Below are positions 10,549 through 22,857 of a stretch of DNA of 64,000 nucleotides, piece after piece. The notes beneath the pieces were generated by a model that saw only the letters and a program-made list of their open reading frames with translations, did no database searches and was not told the origin of the DNA. Source of the DNA: Balaenoptera acutorostrata (lineage: Eukaryota; Chordata; Mammalia; Artiodactyla; Balaenopteridae). A program made the translations under genes and the position numbers. The stretch lies in assembly GCF_949987535.1 (NCBI RefSeq), contig NW_026645856.1, positions 165,589 through 229,588 of the forward strand. The letters run 5' to 3'. Positions within the stretch are counted from its first letter, which is position 1; each line of letters opens with the position of its first letter.

Positions 10549-12306
10549 TCTAAAACGCACCTCATTTCTCATCTCCTTGGCTCGGGTTCGCCATTCCAGC
10601 CGAGTTACTAGCCATCTCCCTCCTTGGAGAATCAGCACCTTTAACCTCCTGTTCCGTACAGGTTGCAATTTGTCCTGAGGATGAAGGGGAAGAGGGGGAA
10701 CCAATGAGAGACTAGCTCTAGGTGTTGGGACAGGCACAGGTCACTCTATTTTCCCATCAGGAAGAAGAATTAAGCACAAGCTCAGCCTGCCCCCCAGAAC
10801 CAGAAGAGGGCCTGAAGCAATCCTGCGCTTTTGCGGCCAGCTCCCAAAAAAGCGAGTTGAAAAATGGAGCTCAGGGGCGCTGCAATTCACAAAACTGCAG
10901 AGTTTTAAATGATACCTCTCGTCCACAAATATACTAAGGGAAGGCAACGAAGAGGCTTTGAAAGCAAGGCAGAATTGCAGGAAACAGATTTCAGGAGGTA
11001 GATTCGAATCGCCTTGAAAGCACATGAAAAGCGGCAAAACGTGGACAATGATGCCCTTGGCCAAAAAGGGCGTATGCGTTTTTTCCTGAATATATTCAGG
11101 AAAAAACGCATACGCCCTTTTTGGCCAACCAAGCAACCTGGAAAGGCCAATCAGCGCTCCAAAGAAGTCTCGCTTCCCAGCGGGCAAAAGGGCCATGCGG
11201 AAAAAAGTGTCCAAACCAGAAATGCAGGACCGGCCATGGAGAAATGGGAGCCTTGCTACGCTGATGGGTGGGATGTAAATTGCCAACAGCCACTCTGGAG
11301 AAGTGTACGGTGTGTTCTGAAACATCTAAAAAACACAGCTTGGAGAGCATAGGGCACTTCCACTCATGGGCGTATAAATTGGAAAACTAAAAATCAGCAA
11401 GACAGAGGCACCTCAAAGTTTAGGGCTGCTCTGTTGACAAGAACCCCCACTTCATTACACCTTAAATATCCTAGGAAAGAGAAAAATGGATAAAGAAGTT
11501 GTGGTCCTCATGTACAATGGAATATCACTCAGCCATGAAATCAACGTCATAAGGCTAGTAGCAGCACGATGAGTGGATTTAGGTACGACAATTCTAAGTG
11601 AAATAAGTCACACAGAAAAAGACACTTATCATAAGATATCACTTATAGAGGGAATGTAAAAACCGCTACACTTGAACTGAATTGCAAAACAGAACAGAGT
11701 CACACATTTAGAAAACACACTATGGCTGCTGAACGGGAAAGGTGAGGTGGGGTGATGCATAAAACAAGGGTTTCAAATTAGCTCAGATACCGTTCGATAA
11801 ACCCAATTTGTAAGAGACAAGACCGATTCCTTTTTCAGTGAACTGGACTCAACACCCCCTATTCACCGCACAAGAATATATCTGACTAGTAAGAATCTTC
11901 AAACCTATGTATTGATATCTCTCTGTAAGTGAGTCAAGGGGGTGTAAAGCGGCATAAACACAGCCGTGAAAAGCAGCTAAACCCCATTATAAAAATAAAT
12001 TACTTTTAAAAACCAGTGAAACAAAGACAGTGAAAGAGAGAGAAATTCTTACAAAATTCGTTCAGGGGCTGTGATGCAACCTGGATTGACCATATCTAGA
12101 TCCACAGCTGATTGAGACATAAGGGTGGACACTCTTGGGGCTGAGAGGTTCGGTGAGGTTGGGTGAGCCAACGCAGACCTTTTCAAGTAATACTGCATGG
12201 TACCCATCCCATGGGTCCCAAATCTCCAGGTTCAAGGGCATCTTCCTACATCGAAAACAGGCATGAGAAACCAAGAAGATGGTACACCGTGTGCTCGGGA
12301 AAGGTT
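10549..12306 (+). repeat. Satellite monomer 7 (1758 bp), mosaic
   Basis: Palindrome 11057-11128 is perfect. The left half keeps GCGGCC and AAAACTGCAG as in copies 1, 4 and 6. Just after the palindrome it has GGAAAGGCCAATC, a variant otherwise seen only from copy 11 onward. It also has ATACTAAGGG near 10931, which recurs only in copy 32. It is a CCTTTTTCAG unit. Confidence 0.92.
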
Positions 12307-14062
12307 TCTAAAACGCACCTCATTTCTCATCTCCTTTGCTCGGGTTCGCCATTCCAGCCGATTTACTAGCCATCTCCCTCCTTGGAGAATCAGCACCTTT
12401 AACCTCCTGTTCCGTATAGGTTGCAATTTGTCCTGAGGATGAAGGGGAAGAGGGGGAACCAATGAGAGACTAGCTCTAGGTGTTGGGACAGGCACAGGAC
12501 ACTGTATTGTCCCATGAGGAAGAAGAATTAAGCACAAGCTCAGCCTGCCCCCCAGAACCAGAAGAGGGCCTGAAGCAATCCGGCGCTTTTGCAGCCAGCT
12601 CCCAAAAAAGCGAGTTGAAAAATGGAGCTCAGGGGCACTGCAATTCACAAACCTGCAGAGTTTTAAATGATACCTCTCGTCCACAAATATATTAAGGGAA
12701 AGCAACGAAGAGGCTTTGAAAGCAAGGCAGAATTGCAGGAAACAGATTTCAGGAGGTAGATTCGAATCGCCTTGAAAGCACATGAAAAGCGGCAAAACGT
12801 GGACAATGATGCCCTTGGCCAAAAAGGGCGTATGCGTTTTTTCCTGAATATATTCAGGAAAAAAAGCATTCGCCCTTTTTGGCCAACCAAGCAACCTGGA
12901 AAGGCAAATCAGCGCTCCAAAGAAGTCTCGCTTCCCAGCGGGCAAAAGGGCCATGCGGAAAAAAGTGTCCAAACCAGAAATGCAGGACCGGCCATGGAGA
13001 AATGGGAGCCTTGCTACGCTGATGGGTGGGATGTAAATTGCCAACAGCCACTCTGGAGAAGTGTACGGTGTGTTCTGAAACATCTAAAAAACACAGCTTG
13101 GAGAGCATAGGGCACTTCCACTCATGGGCGTATAAATTGGAAAACTAAAAATCAGCAAGACACAGGCAACCCAAAGTTTAGGGCTGCTCTGTTGACAAGA
13201 ACCCCCACTTCATTACAACTTCAATATCCTAGGAAAGAGAAAAATGGATAAAGAAGTTGTGGTCCTCATGTACAATGGAATATCACTCAGCCATGAAATC
13301 AACGTCATAAGGCTAGTAGCAGCATGATGAGTGGATTTAGGTACGACGATTCTAAGTGAAATAAGTCACACAGAAAAAGACACTTATCATAAGATATCAC
13401 TTATAGAGGGAATGTAAAAACCGCTACACTTGAACTGAATTGCAAAACAGAACAGAGTCACACGTTTAGAAAACACACTATGGCTGCTGAACGGGAAAGG
13501 TGAGGTGGGGTGATGCCTAGAACAAGGGTTTCAAATTAGCTCAGATACCGTTCCATAAACCCAATATGTAATAGACAAGACCTATTCCTTGCTCAGTGAA
13601 CTGGACTCAACACCCCCTATTCACCGCACAAGAATATATCTGACTAGTAAGAATCTTCAAACCTATGTATTGATATCTCTCTGTAAGTGAGTCAAGGGGG
13701 TGTAAAGCGGCATAAACACAGCCGTGAAAAGCAGCTAAACCCCATTATAAAAATAAATTACTTTTCAAAACCAGTGAAACAAAGACAGTGAAAGAGAGAA
13801 ATTCTTACAAAATTCGTTCAGGGGCTGTGATGCAACCTGGATTGACCATATCTAGATCCACAGCTGATTGAGACATAAGGGTGGACACTCTTGGGGCTGA
13901 GAGGTTCGGTGAGGTTGGGTGAGCCAACGCAGACCCTTTCAAGTAATACTGCATGGTACCCATCCCATGGGTCCCAAATCTCCAGGTTCAAGGGCATCTT
14001 CCTACATCGAAAACATGCATGAGAAACCCAGAAGATGGTACACCGTGTGATCGGGAAAGGTT
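12307..14062 (+). repeat. Satellite monomer 8 (1756 bp)
   Basis: Two bases shorter because one GA is missing in the GA run near 13795. Palindrome 12815-12886 has two right-arm mismatches (AAAAGCATTCG). Four transversions fall within 18 bases at 12499-12516. A CCTTGCTCAG unit, and the last unit without the extra G in AAATTGGGAAAAC. Confidence 0.92.
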
Positions 14063-15821
14063 TCTAAAACGCACCTCATTTCTCATCTCCTTGGCTCGGG
14101 TTCGCCATTCCAGCCGATTTACTAGCCATCTCCCTCCTTGGAGAATCAGCACCTTTAACCTCCTGTTCCGTATAGGTTGCAATTTGTCCTGAGGATGAAG
14201 GGGAAGAGGGGGAACCAATGAGAGACTAGCTCTAGGTGTTGGGACAGGCACAGGTCACTCTATTTTCCCATCAGGAAGAAGAATTAAGCACAAGCTCAGC
14301 CTGCCCCCCAGAACCAGAAGAGGGCCTGAAGCAATCCTGCGCTTTTGCAGCCAGCTCCCAAAAAAGCGAGTTGAAAAATGGAGCTCAGGGGCACTGCAAT
14401 TCACAAACCTGCAGAGTTTTAAATGATACCTCTCGTCCACAAATATATTAAGGGAAGGCAACGAAGAGGCTTTGAAAGCAAGGCAGAATTGCAGGAAACA
14501 GATTTCAGGAGGTAGATTCGAATCGCCTTGAAAGCACATGAAAAGCGGCAAAACGTGGACAATGATGCCCTTGGCCAAAAAGGGCGTATGCGTTTTTTCC
14601 TGAACATATTCAGGAAAAAACGCATACGCCCTTTTTGGTCAACCAAGCAACCTGGAAAGGCAAATCAGCGCTCCAAAGAAGTCTCGCTTCCCAGCGGGCA
14701 AAAGGGTCATGCGGAAAAAAGTGTCCAAACCACAAATGCAGGACCGGCCATGGAGAAATGGGAGCCTTGCTACGCTGATGGGTGGGATGTAAATTGCCAA
14801 CAGCCACTCTGGAGAAGTGTACGGTGTGTTCTGAAACATCTAACAAACACAACTTGGAGAGCATAGGGCACTTCCACTCATGGGCGTATAAATTGGGAAA
14901 ACTAAAAATCAGCAAGACACAGGCACCCCAAAGTTTAGGGCTGCACTGTTTACAAGAACCCCCACTTCATTACACCTTCAATATCCTAGGAAAGAGAAAA
15001 ATGGATAAAGAAGTTGTGGTCCTCATGTACAATGGAATATCACTCAGCCATGAAATCAACGTCATAAGGCTAGTAGCAGCACGATGAGTGGATTTAGGTA
15101 CGACGATTCTAAGTGAAATAAGTCACACAGAAAAAGACACTTATCATAAGATATCACTTAGAGAGGGAATGTAAAAACCGCTACACTTGAATTGAATTGC
15201 AAAACAGAACAGAGTCACACGTTTAGGAAACACACTATGGCTGCTGAACGGGAAAGGTGAGGTGGGGTGATGCATAAAACAAGGGTTTCAAATTAGCTCA
15301 GATACCGTTCCATAAACCCAATATGTAAGAGACAAGACCTATTCCTTTTTCAGTGAACTGGACTCAACACCCCCTATTCACCGCACAAGAATATATCTGA
15401 CTAGTAAGAATTTTCAAACCTATGTATTGATATCTCTCTGTAAGTGAGTCAAGTGGGTGTAAAGCGGCATAAACACAGCCGTGAAAAGCAGCTAAACCCC
15501 ATTATAAAAATAAATTACTTTTCAAAACCCGTGAAACAAAGACAGTGAAAGAGAGAGAAATTCTTACAAAATTCGTTCAGGGGCTGTGATGCAACCTGGA
15601 TTGACCATATCTAGAACCACAGCTGATTGAGACATAAGGGTGGACACTCTTGGGGCTGAGAGGTTCGGTGAGGTTGGGTGAGCCAACGCAGACCCTTTCA
15701 AGTAATACTGCATGGTACCCATCCCATGGGTCCCAAATCTCCAGGTTCAAGGGCATCTTCCTACGTCGAAAACAGGCATGAGAAACCCAGAAGATGGTAC
15801 ACCGTGTGATCGGGAAAGGTT
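14063..15821 (+). repeat. Satellite monomer 9 (1759 bp), chimeric
   Basis: The left part up to at least 14460 carries copy 5/8-type variants (GTATAGGTTGC, TTTGCAGCC). From 14605 on it carries the variants of copies 10 and 12: GAACATATTC, TTTTTGGTCAACC, AAAGGGTCATGCGG and CTAACAAACACAAC. It is the first unit with the extra G near 14896. Palindrome 14571-14642, two mismatches. Confidence 0.92.
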
Positions 15822-17580
15822 TCTAAAACGCACCTCATTTCTCATCTCCTTTGCTCGGGTTCGCCATTCCAGCCGATTTACTAGCCATCTCCCTCCTTGG
15901 AGAATCAGCACCTTTACCCTCCTGTTCCGTACAGGTTGCAATTTGTCCTGAGGATGAACGGGAAGAGGGGGAACCAATGAGAGACTAGCTCTAGGTGTTG
16001 GGACAGGCACAGGTCACTCTGTTTTCCCATCAGGAAGAAGAATTAAGCACAAGCTCAGCCTGCCCCCCAGAACCAGAAGAGGGCCTGAAGCAATCCTGCG
16101 CTTTTGCGGCCAGCTCCCAAAAAAGCGAGTTGAAAAATGGAGCTCAGGGACACTGCAATTCACAAACCTGCAGAGTTTTAAATGATACCTCTCGTCCACA
16201 AATATATTAAGGGAAGGCCACGAAGAGGCTTTGAAAGCAAGGCAGAATTGCAGGAAACAGATTTCAGGAGGTAGATTCGAATCGCCTTGAAAGCACATGA
16301 AAAGCGGCAAAACGTGGACAATGATGCCCTTGGCCAAAAAGGGCGTATGCGTTTTTTCCTGAACATATTCAGGAAAAAACGCATACACCCTTTTTGGTCA
16401 ACCAAGCAACCTGGAAAGGCAAATCAGCGCTCCAAAGAAGTCTCGCTTCCCAGCGGGCAAAAGGGTCATGCGGAAAAAAGTGTCCAAACCACAAATGCAG
16501 GACCGGCCATGGAGAAATGGGAGCCTTGCTACGCTGATGGGTGGGATGTAAATTGCCAACAGCCACTCTGGAGAAGTGTACGGTGTGTTCTGAAACATCT
16601 AACAAACACAACTTGGAGAGCATAGGGCACTTCCACTCATGGGCGTATAAATTGGGAAAACTAAAAATCAGCAAGACACAGGCACCCCAAAGTTTAGGGC
16701 TGCTCTGTTTACAAGAACCCCCACTTCATTACACCTTCAATATCCTAGGAAAGAGAAAAATGGATAAAGAAGTTGTGGTCCTCATGTATAATGGAATATC
16801 ACTCAGCCATGAAATCAACGTCATAAGGCTAGTAGCAGCACGATGAGTGGATTTAGGTACGACGATTCTAAGTGAAATAAGTCACACAGAAAAAGACACT
16901 TATCATAAGATATCACTTCTAGAGGGAATGTAAAAACCGCTACACTTGAACTGAATTACAAAACAGAACAGAGTCACACGTTTAGGAAACACACTATGGC
17001 TGCTGAACGGGAAAGGTGAGGTGGGGTGATGCATAAAACAAGGGTTTCAAATTAGCTCAGATACCGTTCCATAAACCCAATATGTAAGAGACAAGACCTA
17101 TTCCTTTTTCAGTGAACTGGACTCAACACCCCCTATTCACCGCACAAGAATATATCTGACTAGTAAGAATCTTCAAACCTATGTATTGATATCTCTCTGT
17201 AAGTGAGTCAAGGGGGTGTAAAGCGGCATAAACACAGCCGTGAAAAGCAGCTAAACCCCATTATAAAAATAAATTACTTTTCAAAACCCGTGAAACAAAG
17301 ACAGTGAAAGAGAGAGAAATTCTTACAAAATTCGTTCAGGGGCTGTGATGCAACCTGGATTGACCATATCTAGACCCACAGCTGATTGAGACATAAGGGT
17401 GGACACTCTTGGGGCTGAGAGTTTCGGTGAGGTTGGGTGAGCCAACGCAGACCCTTTCAAGTAATACTGCATGGTACCCATCCCATGGGTCCCAAATCTC
17501 CAGGTTCAAGGGCATCTTCCTACGTCGAAAACAGGCATGAGAAACCCAGAAGATGGTACACCGTGTGATCGGGAAAGGTT
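15822..17580 (+). repeat. Satellite monomer 10 (1759 bp)
   Basis: Palindrome 16330-16401 with three mismatches (centre, GCATACACCC, GGTCAA). Identical by eye to copy 12. Private to these two: AAGGCCACG, CAGGGACACTGC, CATGTATAATGG and GAGAGTTTCGG in the tail. Confidence 0.92.
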
Positions 17581-19339
17581 TCTAAAACGCACCTCATTTC
17601 TCATCTCCTTTGCTCGGGTTCGCCATTCCAGCCGATTTACTAGCCATCTCCCTCCTTGGAGAATCAGCACCTTTACCCTCCTGTTCCGTACAGGTTGCAA
17701 TTTGTCCTGAGGATGAACGGGAAGAGGGGGAACCAATGAGAGACTAGCTCTAGGTGTTGGGACAGGCACAGGTCACTCTGTTTTCCCATCAGGAAGAAGA
17801 ATTAAGCACAAGCTCAGCCTGCCCCCCAGAACCAGAAGAGGGCCTGAAGCAATCCTGCGCTTTTGCGGCCAGCTCCCAAAAAAGCGAGTTGAAAAATGGA
17901 GCTCAGGGGCACTGCAATTCACAAACCTGCAGAGTTTTAAATGATACCTCTCGTCCACAAATATATTAAGGGAAGGCAACGAAGAGGCTTTGAAAGCAAG
18001 GCAGAATTGCAGGAAACAGATTTCAGGAGGTAGATTCGAATCGCCTTGAAAGCACATGAAAAGCGGCAAAACGTGGACAATGATGCCCTTGGCCAAAAAG
18101 GGCGTAAGCGTTTTTTCCTGAATACATTCAGGAAAAAACGCATACGCCCTTTTTGGCCAACCAAGCAACCTGGAAAGGCCAATCAGCGCTCCAAAGAAGT
18201 CTCGCTTCCCAGCGGGCAAAAGGGCCATGCGGAAAAAAGTGTCCAAACCAGAAATGCAGGACCGGCCATGGAGAAATGGGAGCCTTGCTACGCTGATGGG
18301 TGGGATGTAAATTGCCAACAGCCACTCTGGAGAAGTGTACGGTGTGTTCTGAAACATCTAAAAAACACAGCTTGGAGAGCATAGGGCACTTCCACTCATG
18401 GGCGTATAAATTGGGAAAACTAAAAATCAGCAAGACACAGGCACCCCAAAGTTTAGGGCTGCTCTGTTGACAAGAACCCCCACTTCATTACACCTGAAAT
18501 ATCCTAGGAAAGAGAAAAATGGATAAAGAAGTTGTGGTCCTCATGTACAATGGAATATCACTCAGCCATGAAATCAACGTCATAAGGCTAGTAGCAGCAC
18601 GATGAGTGGATTTAGGTACGACGATTCTAAGTGAAATAAGTCACACAGAAAAAGACACTTATCATAAGATATCACTTAGAGAGGGAATGTAAAAACCGCT
18701 ACACTTGAACTGAATTACAAAACAGAACAGAGTCACACGTTTAGGAAACACACTATGGCTGCTGAACGGGAAAGGTGAGGTGGGGTGATGCATAAAACAA
18801 GGGTTTCAAATTAGCTCAGGTACCGTTCCATAAACCCAATATGTAAGAGACAAGACCTATTCCTTTTTCAGTGAACTGGACTCAACACCCCCTATTCACC
18901 GCACAAGAATATATCTGACTAGTAAGAATCTTCAAACCTATGTATTGATATCTCTCTGTAAGTGAGTCAAGGGGGTGTAAAGCGGCATAAACACAGCCGT
19001 GAAAAGCAGCTAAACCCCATTATAAAAATAAATTACTTTTCAAAACCCGTGAAACAAAGACAGTGAAAGAGAGGGAAATTCGTACAAAATTCGTTCAGGG
19101 GCTGTGATGCAACCTGGATTGACCATATCTAGAACCACAGCTGATTGAGACATAAGGGTGGACACTCTTGGGGCTGAGAGGTTCGGTGAGGTTGGGTGAG
19201 CCAACGCAGACCCTTTCAAGTAATACTGCATGGTACCCATCCCATGGGTCCCAAATCTCCAGGTTCAAGGGCATCTTCCTACGTCGAAAACAGGCATGAG
19301 AAACCCAGAAGATGGTACACCGTGTGATCGGGAAAGGTT
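17581..19339 (+). repeat. Satellite monomer 11 (1759 bp)
   Basis: Palindrome 18089-18160 with two mismatches (GTAAGCG in the left arm, AATACATTC at the centre), shared with copy 13. The tail has private GAGAGGGAAATTCGTAC near 19070. Confidence 0.92.
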
Positions 19340-21098
19340 TCTAAAACGCACCTCATTTCTCATCTCCTTTGCTCGGGTTCGCCATTCCAGCCGATTTACT
19401 AGCCATCTCCCTCCTTGGAGAATCAGCACCTTTACCCTCCTGTTCCGTACAGGTTGCAATTTGTCCTGAGGATGAACGGGAAGAGGGGGAACCAATGAGA
19501 GACTAGCTCTAGGTGTTGGGACAGGCACAGGTCACTCTGTTTTCCCATCAGGAAGAAGAATTAAGCACAAGCTCAGCCTGCCCCCCAGAACCAGAAGAGG
19601 GCCTGAAGCAATCCTGCGCTTTTGCGGCCAGCTCCCAAAAAAGCGAGTTGAAAAATGGAGCTCAGGGACACTGCAATTCACAAACCTGCAGAGTTTTAAA
19701 TGATACCTCTCGTCCACAAATATATTAAGGGAAGGCCACGAAGAGGCTTTGAAAGCAAGGCAGAATTGCAGGAAACAGATTTCAGGAGGTAGATTCGAAT
19801 CGCCTTGAAAGCACATGAAAAGCGGCAAAACGTGGACAATGATGCCCTTGGCCAAAAAGGGCGTATGCGTTTTTTCCTGAACATATTCAGGAAAAAACGC
19901 ATACACCCTTTTTGGTCAACCAAGCAACCTGGAAAGGCAAATCAGCGCTCCAAAGAAGTCTCGCTTCCCAGCGGGCAAAAGGGTCATGCGGAAAAAAGTG
20001 TCCAAACCACAAATGCAGGACCGGCCATGGAGAAATGGGAGCCTTGCTACGCTGATGGGTGGGATGTAAATTGCCAACAGCCACTCTGGAGAAGTGTACG
20101 GTGTGTTCTGAAACATCTAACAAACACAACTTGGAGAGCATAGGGCACTTCCACTCATGGGCGTATAAATTGGGAAAACTAAAAATCAGCAAGACACAGG
20201 CACCCCAAAGTTTAGGGCTGCTCTGTTTACAAGAACCCCCACTTCATTACACCTTCAATATCCTAGGAAAGAGAAAAATGGATAAAGAAGTTGTGGTCCT
20301 CATGTATAATGGAATATCACTCAGCCATGAAATCAACGTCATAAGGCTAGTAGCAGCACGATGAGTGGATTTAGGTACGACGATTCTAAGTGAAATAAGT
20401 CACACAGAAAAAGACACTTATCATAAGATATCACTTCTAGAGGGAATGTAAAAACCGCTACACTTGAACTGAATTACAAAACAGAACAGAGTCACACGTT
20501 TAGGAAACACACTATGGCTGCTGAACGGGAAAGGTGAGGTGGGGTGATGCATAAAACAAGGGTTTCAAATTAGCTCAGATACCGTTCCATAAACCCAATA
20601 TGTAAGAGACAAGACCTATTCCTTTTTCAGTGAACTGGACTCAACACCCCCTATTCACCGCACAAGAATATATCTGACTAGTAAGAATCTTCAAACCTAT
20701 GTATTGATATCTCTCTGTAAGTGAGTCAAGGGGGTGTAAAGCGGCATAAACACAGCCGTGAAAAGCAGCTAAACCCCATTATAAAAATAAATTACTTTTC
20801 AAAACCCGTGAAACAAAGACAGTGAAAGAGAGAGAAATTCTTACAAAATTCGTTCAGGGGCTGTGATGCAACCTGGATTGACCATATCTAGACCCACAGC
20901 TGATTGAGACATAAGGGTGGACACTCTTGGGGCTGAGAGTTTCGGTGAGGTTGGGTGAGCCAACGCAGACCCTTTCAAGTAATACTGCATGGTACCCATC
21001 CCATGGGTCCCAAATCTCCAGGTTCAAGGGCATCTTCCTACGTCGAAAACAGGCATGAGAAACCCAGAAGATGGTACACCGTGTGATCGGGAAAGGTT
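19340..21098 (+). repeat. Satellite monomer 12 (1759 bp)
   Basis: Repeats copy 10 at an offset of 3518 bp with no difference seen by eye. Palindrome 19848-19919 with the same three mismatches. Confidence 0.92.
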
Positions 21099-22857
21099 TC
21101 TAAAACGCACCTCATTTCTCATCTCCTTTGCTCGGGTTCGCCATTCCAGCCGATTTACTAGCCATCTCCCTCCTTGGAGAATCAGCACCTTTACCCTCCT
21201 GTTCCGTACAGGTTGCAATTTGTCCTGAGGATGAACGGGAAGAGGGGGAACCAATGAGAGACTAGCTCTAGGTGTTGGGACAGGCACAGGTCACTCTGTT
21301 TTCCCATCAGGAAGAAGAATTAAGCACAAGCTCAGCCTGCCCCCCAGAACCAGAAGAGGGCCTGAAGCAATCCTGCGCTTTTGCGGCCAGCTCCCAAAAA
21401 AGCGAGTTGAAAAATGGAGCTCAGGGGCACTGCAATTCACAAACCTGCAGAGTTTTAAATGATACCTCTCGTCCACAAATATATTAAGGGAAGGCAACGA
21501 AGAGGCTTTGAAAGCAAGGCAGAATTGCAGGAAACAGATTTCAGGAGGTAGATTCGAATCGCCTTGAAAGCACATGAAAAGCGGCAAAACGTGGACAATG
21601 ATGCCCTTGGCCAAAAAGGGCGTAAGCGTTTTTTCCTGAATACATTCAGGAAAAAACGCATACGCCCTTTTTGGCCAACCAAGCAACCTGGAAAGGCCAA
21701 TCAGCGCTCCAAAGAAGTCTCGCTTCCCAGCGGGCAAAAGGGCCATGCGGAAAAAAGTGTCCAAACCAGAAATGCAGGACCGGCCATGGAGAAATGGGAG
21801 CCTTGCTACGCTGATGGGTGGGATGTAAATTGCCAACAGCCACTCTGGAGAAGTGTACGGTGTGTCCTGAAACATCTAAAAAACACAGCTTGGAGAGCAT
21901 AGGGCACTTCCACTCATGGCCGTATAAATTGGGAAAACTAAAAATCAGCAAGACACAGGCACCTCAAAGTTTAGGGCTGCTCTGTTGACAAGAACCCCCA
22001 CTTCATTACACCTGAAATATCCTAGGAAAGAGAAAAATGGATAAAGAAGTTTTGGTCCTCCTGTACAATGGAATATCACTCAGCCATGAAATCAACGTCA
22101 TAAGGCTAGTAGCAGCACGATGAGTGGATTTAGGTACGACGATTCTAAGTGAAATAAGTCACACAGAAAAAGACATTTATCATAAGATATCACTTCTAGA
22201 GGGAATGTAAAAACCGCTACACTTGAACTGAATTACAAAACAGAACAGAGTCACACGTTTAGGAAACACACTATGGCTGCTGAACGGGAAAGGTGAGGTG
22301 GGGTGATGCATAAAACAAGGGTTTCAAATTAGCTCAGATACCGTTCCATAAACCCAATATGTAATAGACAAGACCTATTCCTTTTTCAGTGAACTGGACT
22401 CAACACCCCCTATTCACCTCACAAGAATATATCTGACTAGTAAGAATCTTCAAACCTATGTATTGATATCTCTCTGTAAGTGAGTCAAGGGGGTGTAAAG
22501 CGGCATAAATACAGCCGTGAAAAGCAGCTAAACCCCATTATAAAAATAAATTACTTTTCAAAACCCGTGAAACAAAGACAGTGAAAGAGAGAGAAATTCT
22601 TACAAAATTCGTTCAGGGGCTGTGATGCAACCTGGATTGACCATATCTAGACCCACAGCTGATTGAGACATAAGGGTGGACACTCTTGGGGCTGAGAGGT
22701 TCGGTGAGGTTGGGTGAGCCAACGCAGACCCTTTCAAGTAATACTGCATGGTACCCATCCCATGGGTCCCAAATCTCCAGGTTCAAGGGCATCTTCCTAC
22801 ATCGAAAACAGGCATGAGAAACCCAGAAGATGGTACACCGTGTGATCGGGAATGGTT
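21099..22857 (+). repeat. Satellite monomer 13 (1759 bp)
   Basis: Matches copy 11 up to 21865 and then departs from it (TGTGTCCTG at 21861, CATGGCCGTAT near 21916). Palindrome 21607-21678, two mismatches. Private: GAAGTTTTGGTCC near 22047 and TTCACCTCAC near 22415. Confidence 0.92.

Larger units (their letters stand above)
4709..10600 (+). repeat. Duplicated dimer block (copies 3-5 tail to 5-7 head), offset 3516 bp
   Basis: Positions about 4709-7084 match about 8225-10600 with a single difference noticed by eye (5322 C, 8838 G). The tract ends at 7085 and 10601, where GCCGATTTAC differs from GCCGAGTTAC. It indicates recent duplication of a two-monomer unit. Confidence 0.75.
15565..21865 (+). 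repeat. Duplicated dimer block (copies 9-11 and 11-13), offset 3518 bp
   Basis: About 15565-18347 and 19083-21865 show no difference by eye over roughly 2.78 kb. The tract is bounded on the left by 19074 and 19082 (private bases in copy 11) and on the right by 18348 T against 21866 C. Confidence 0.75.
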
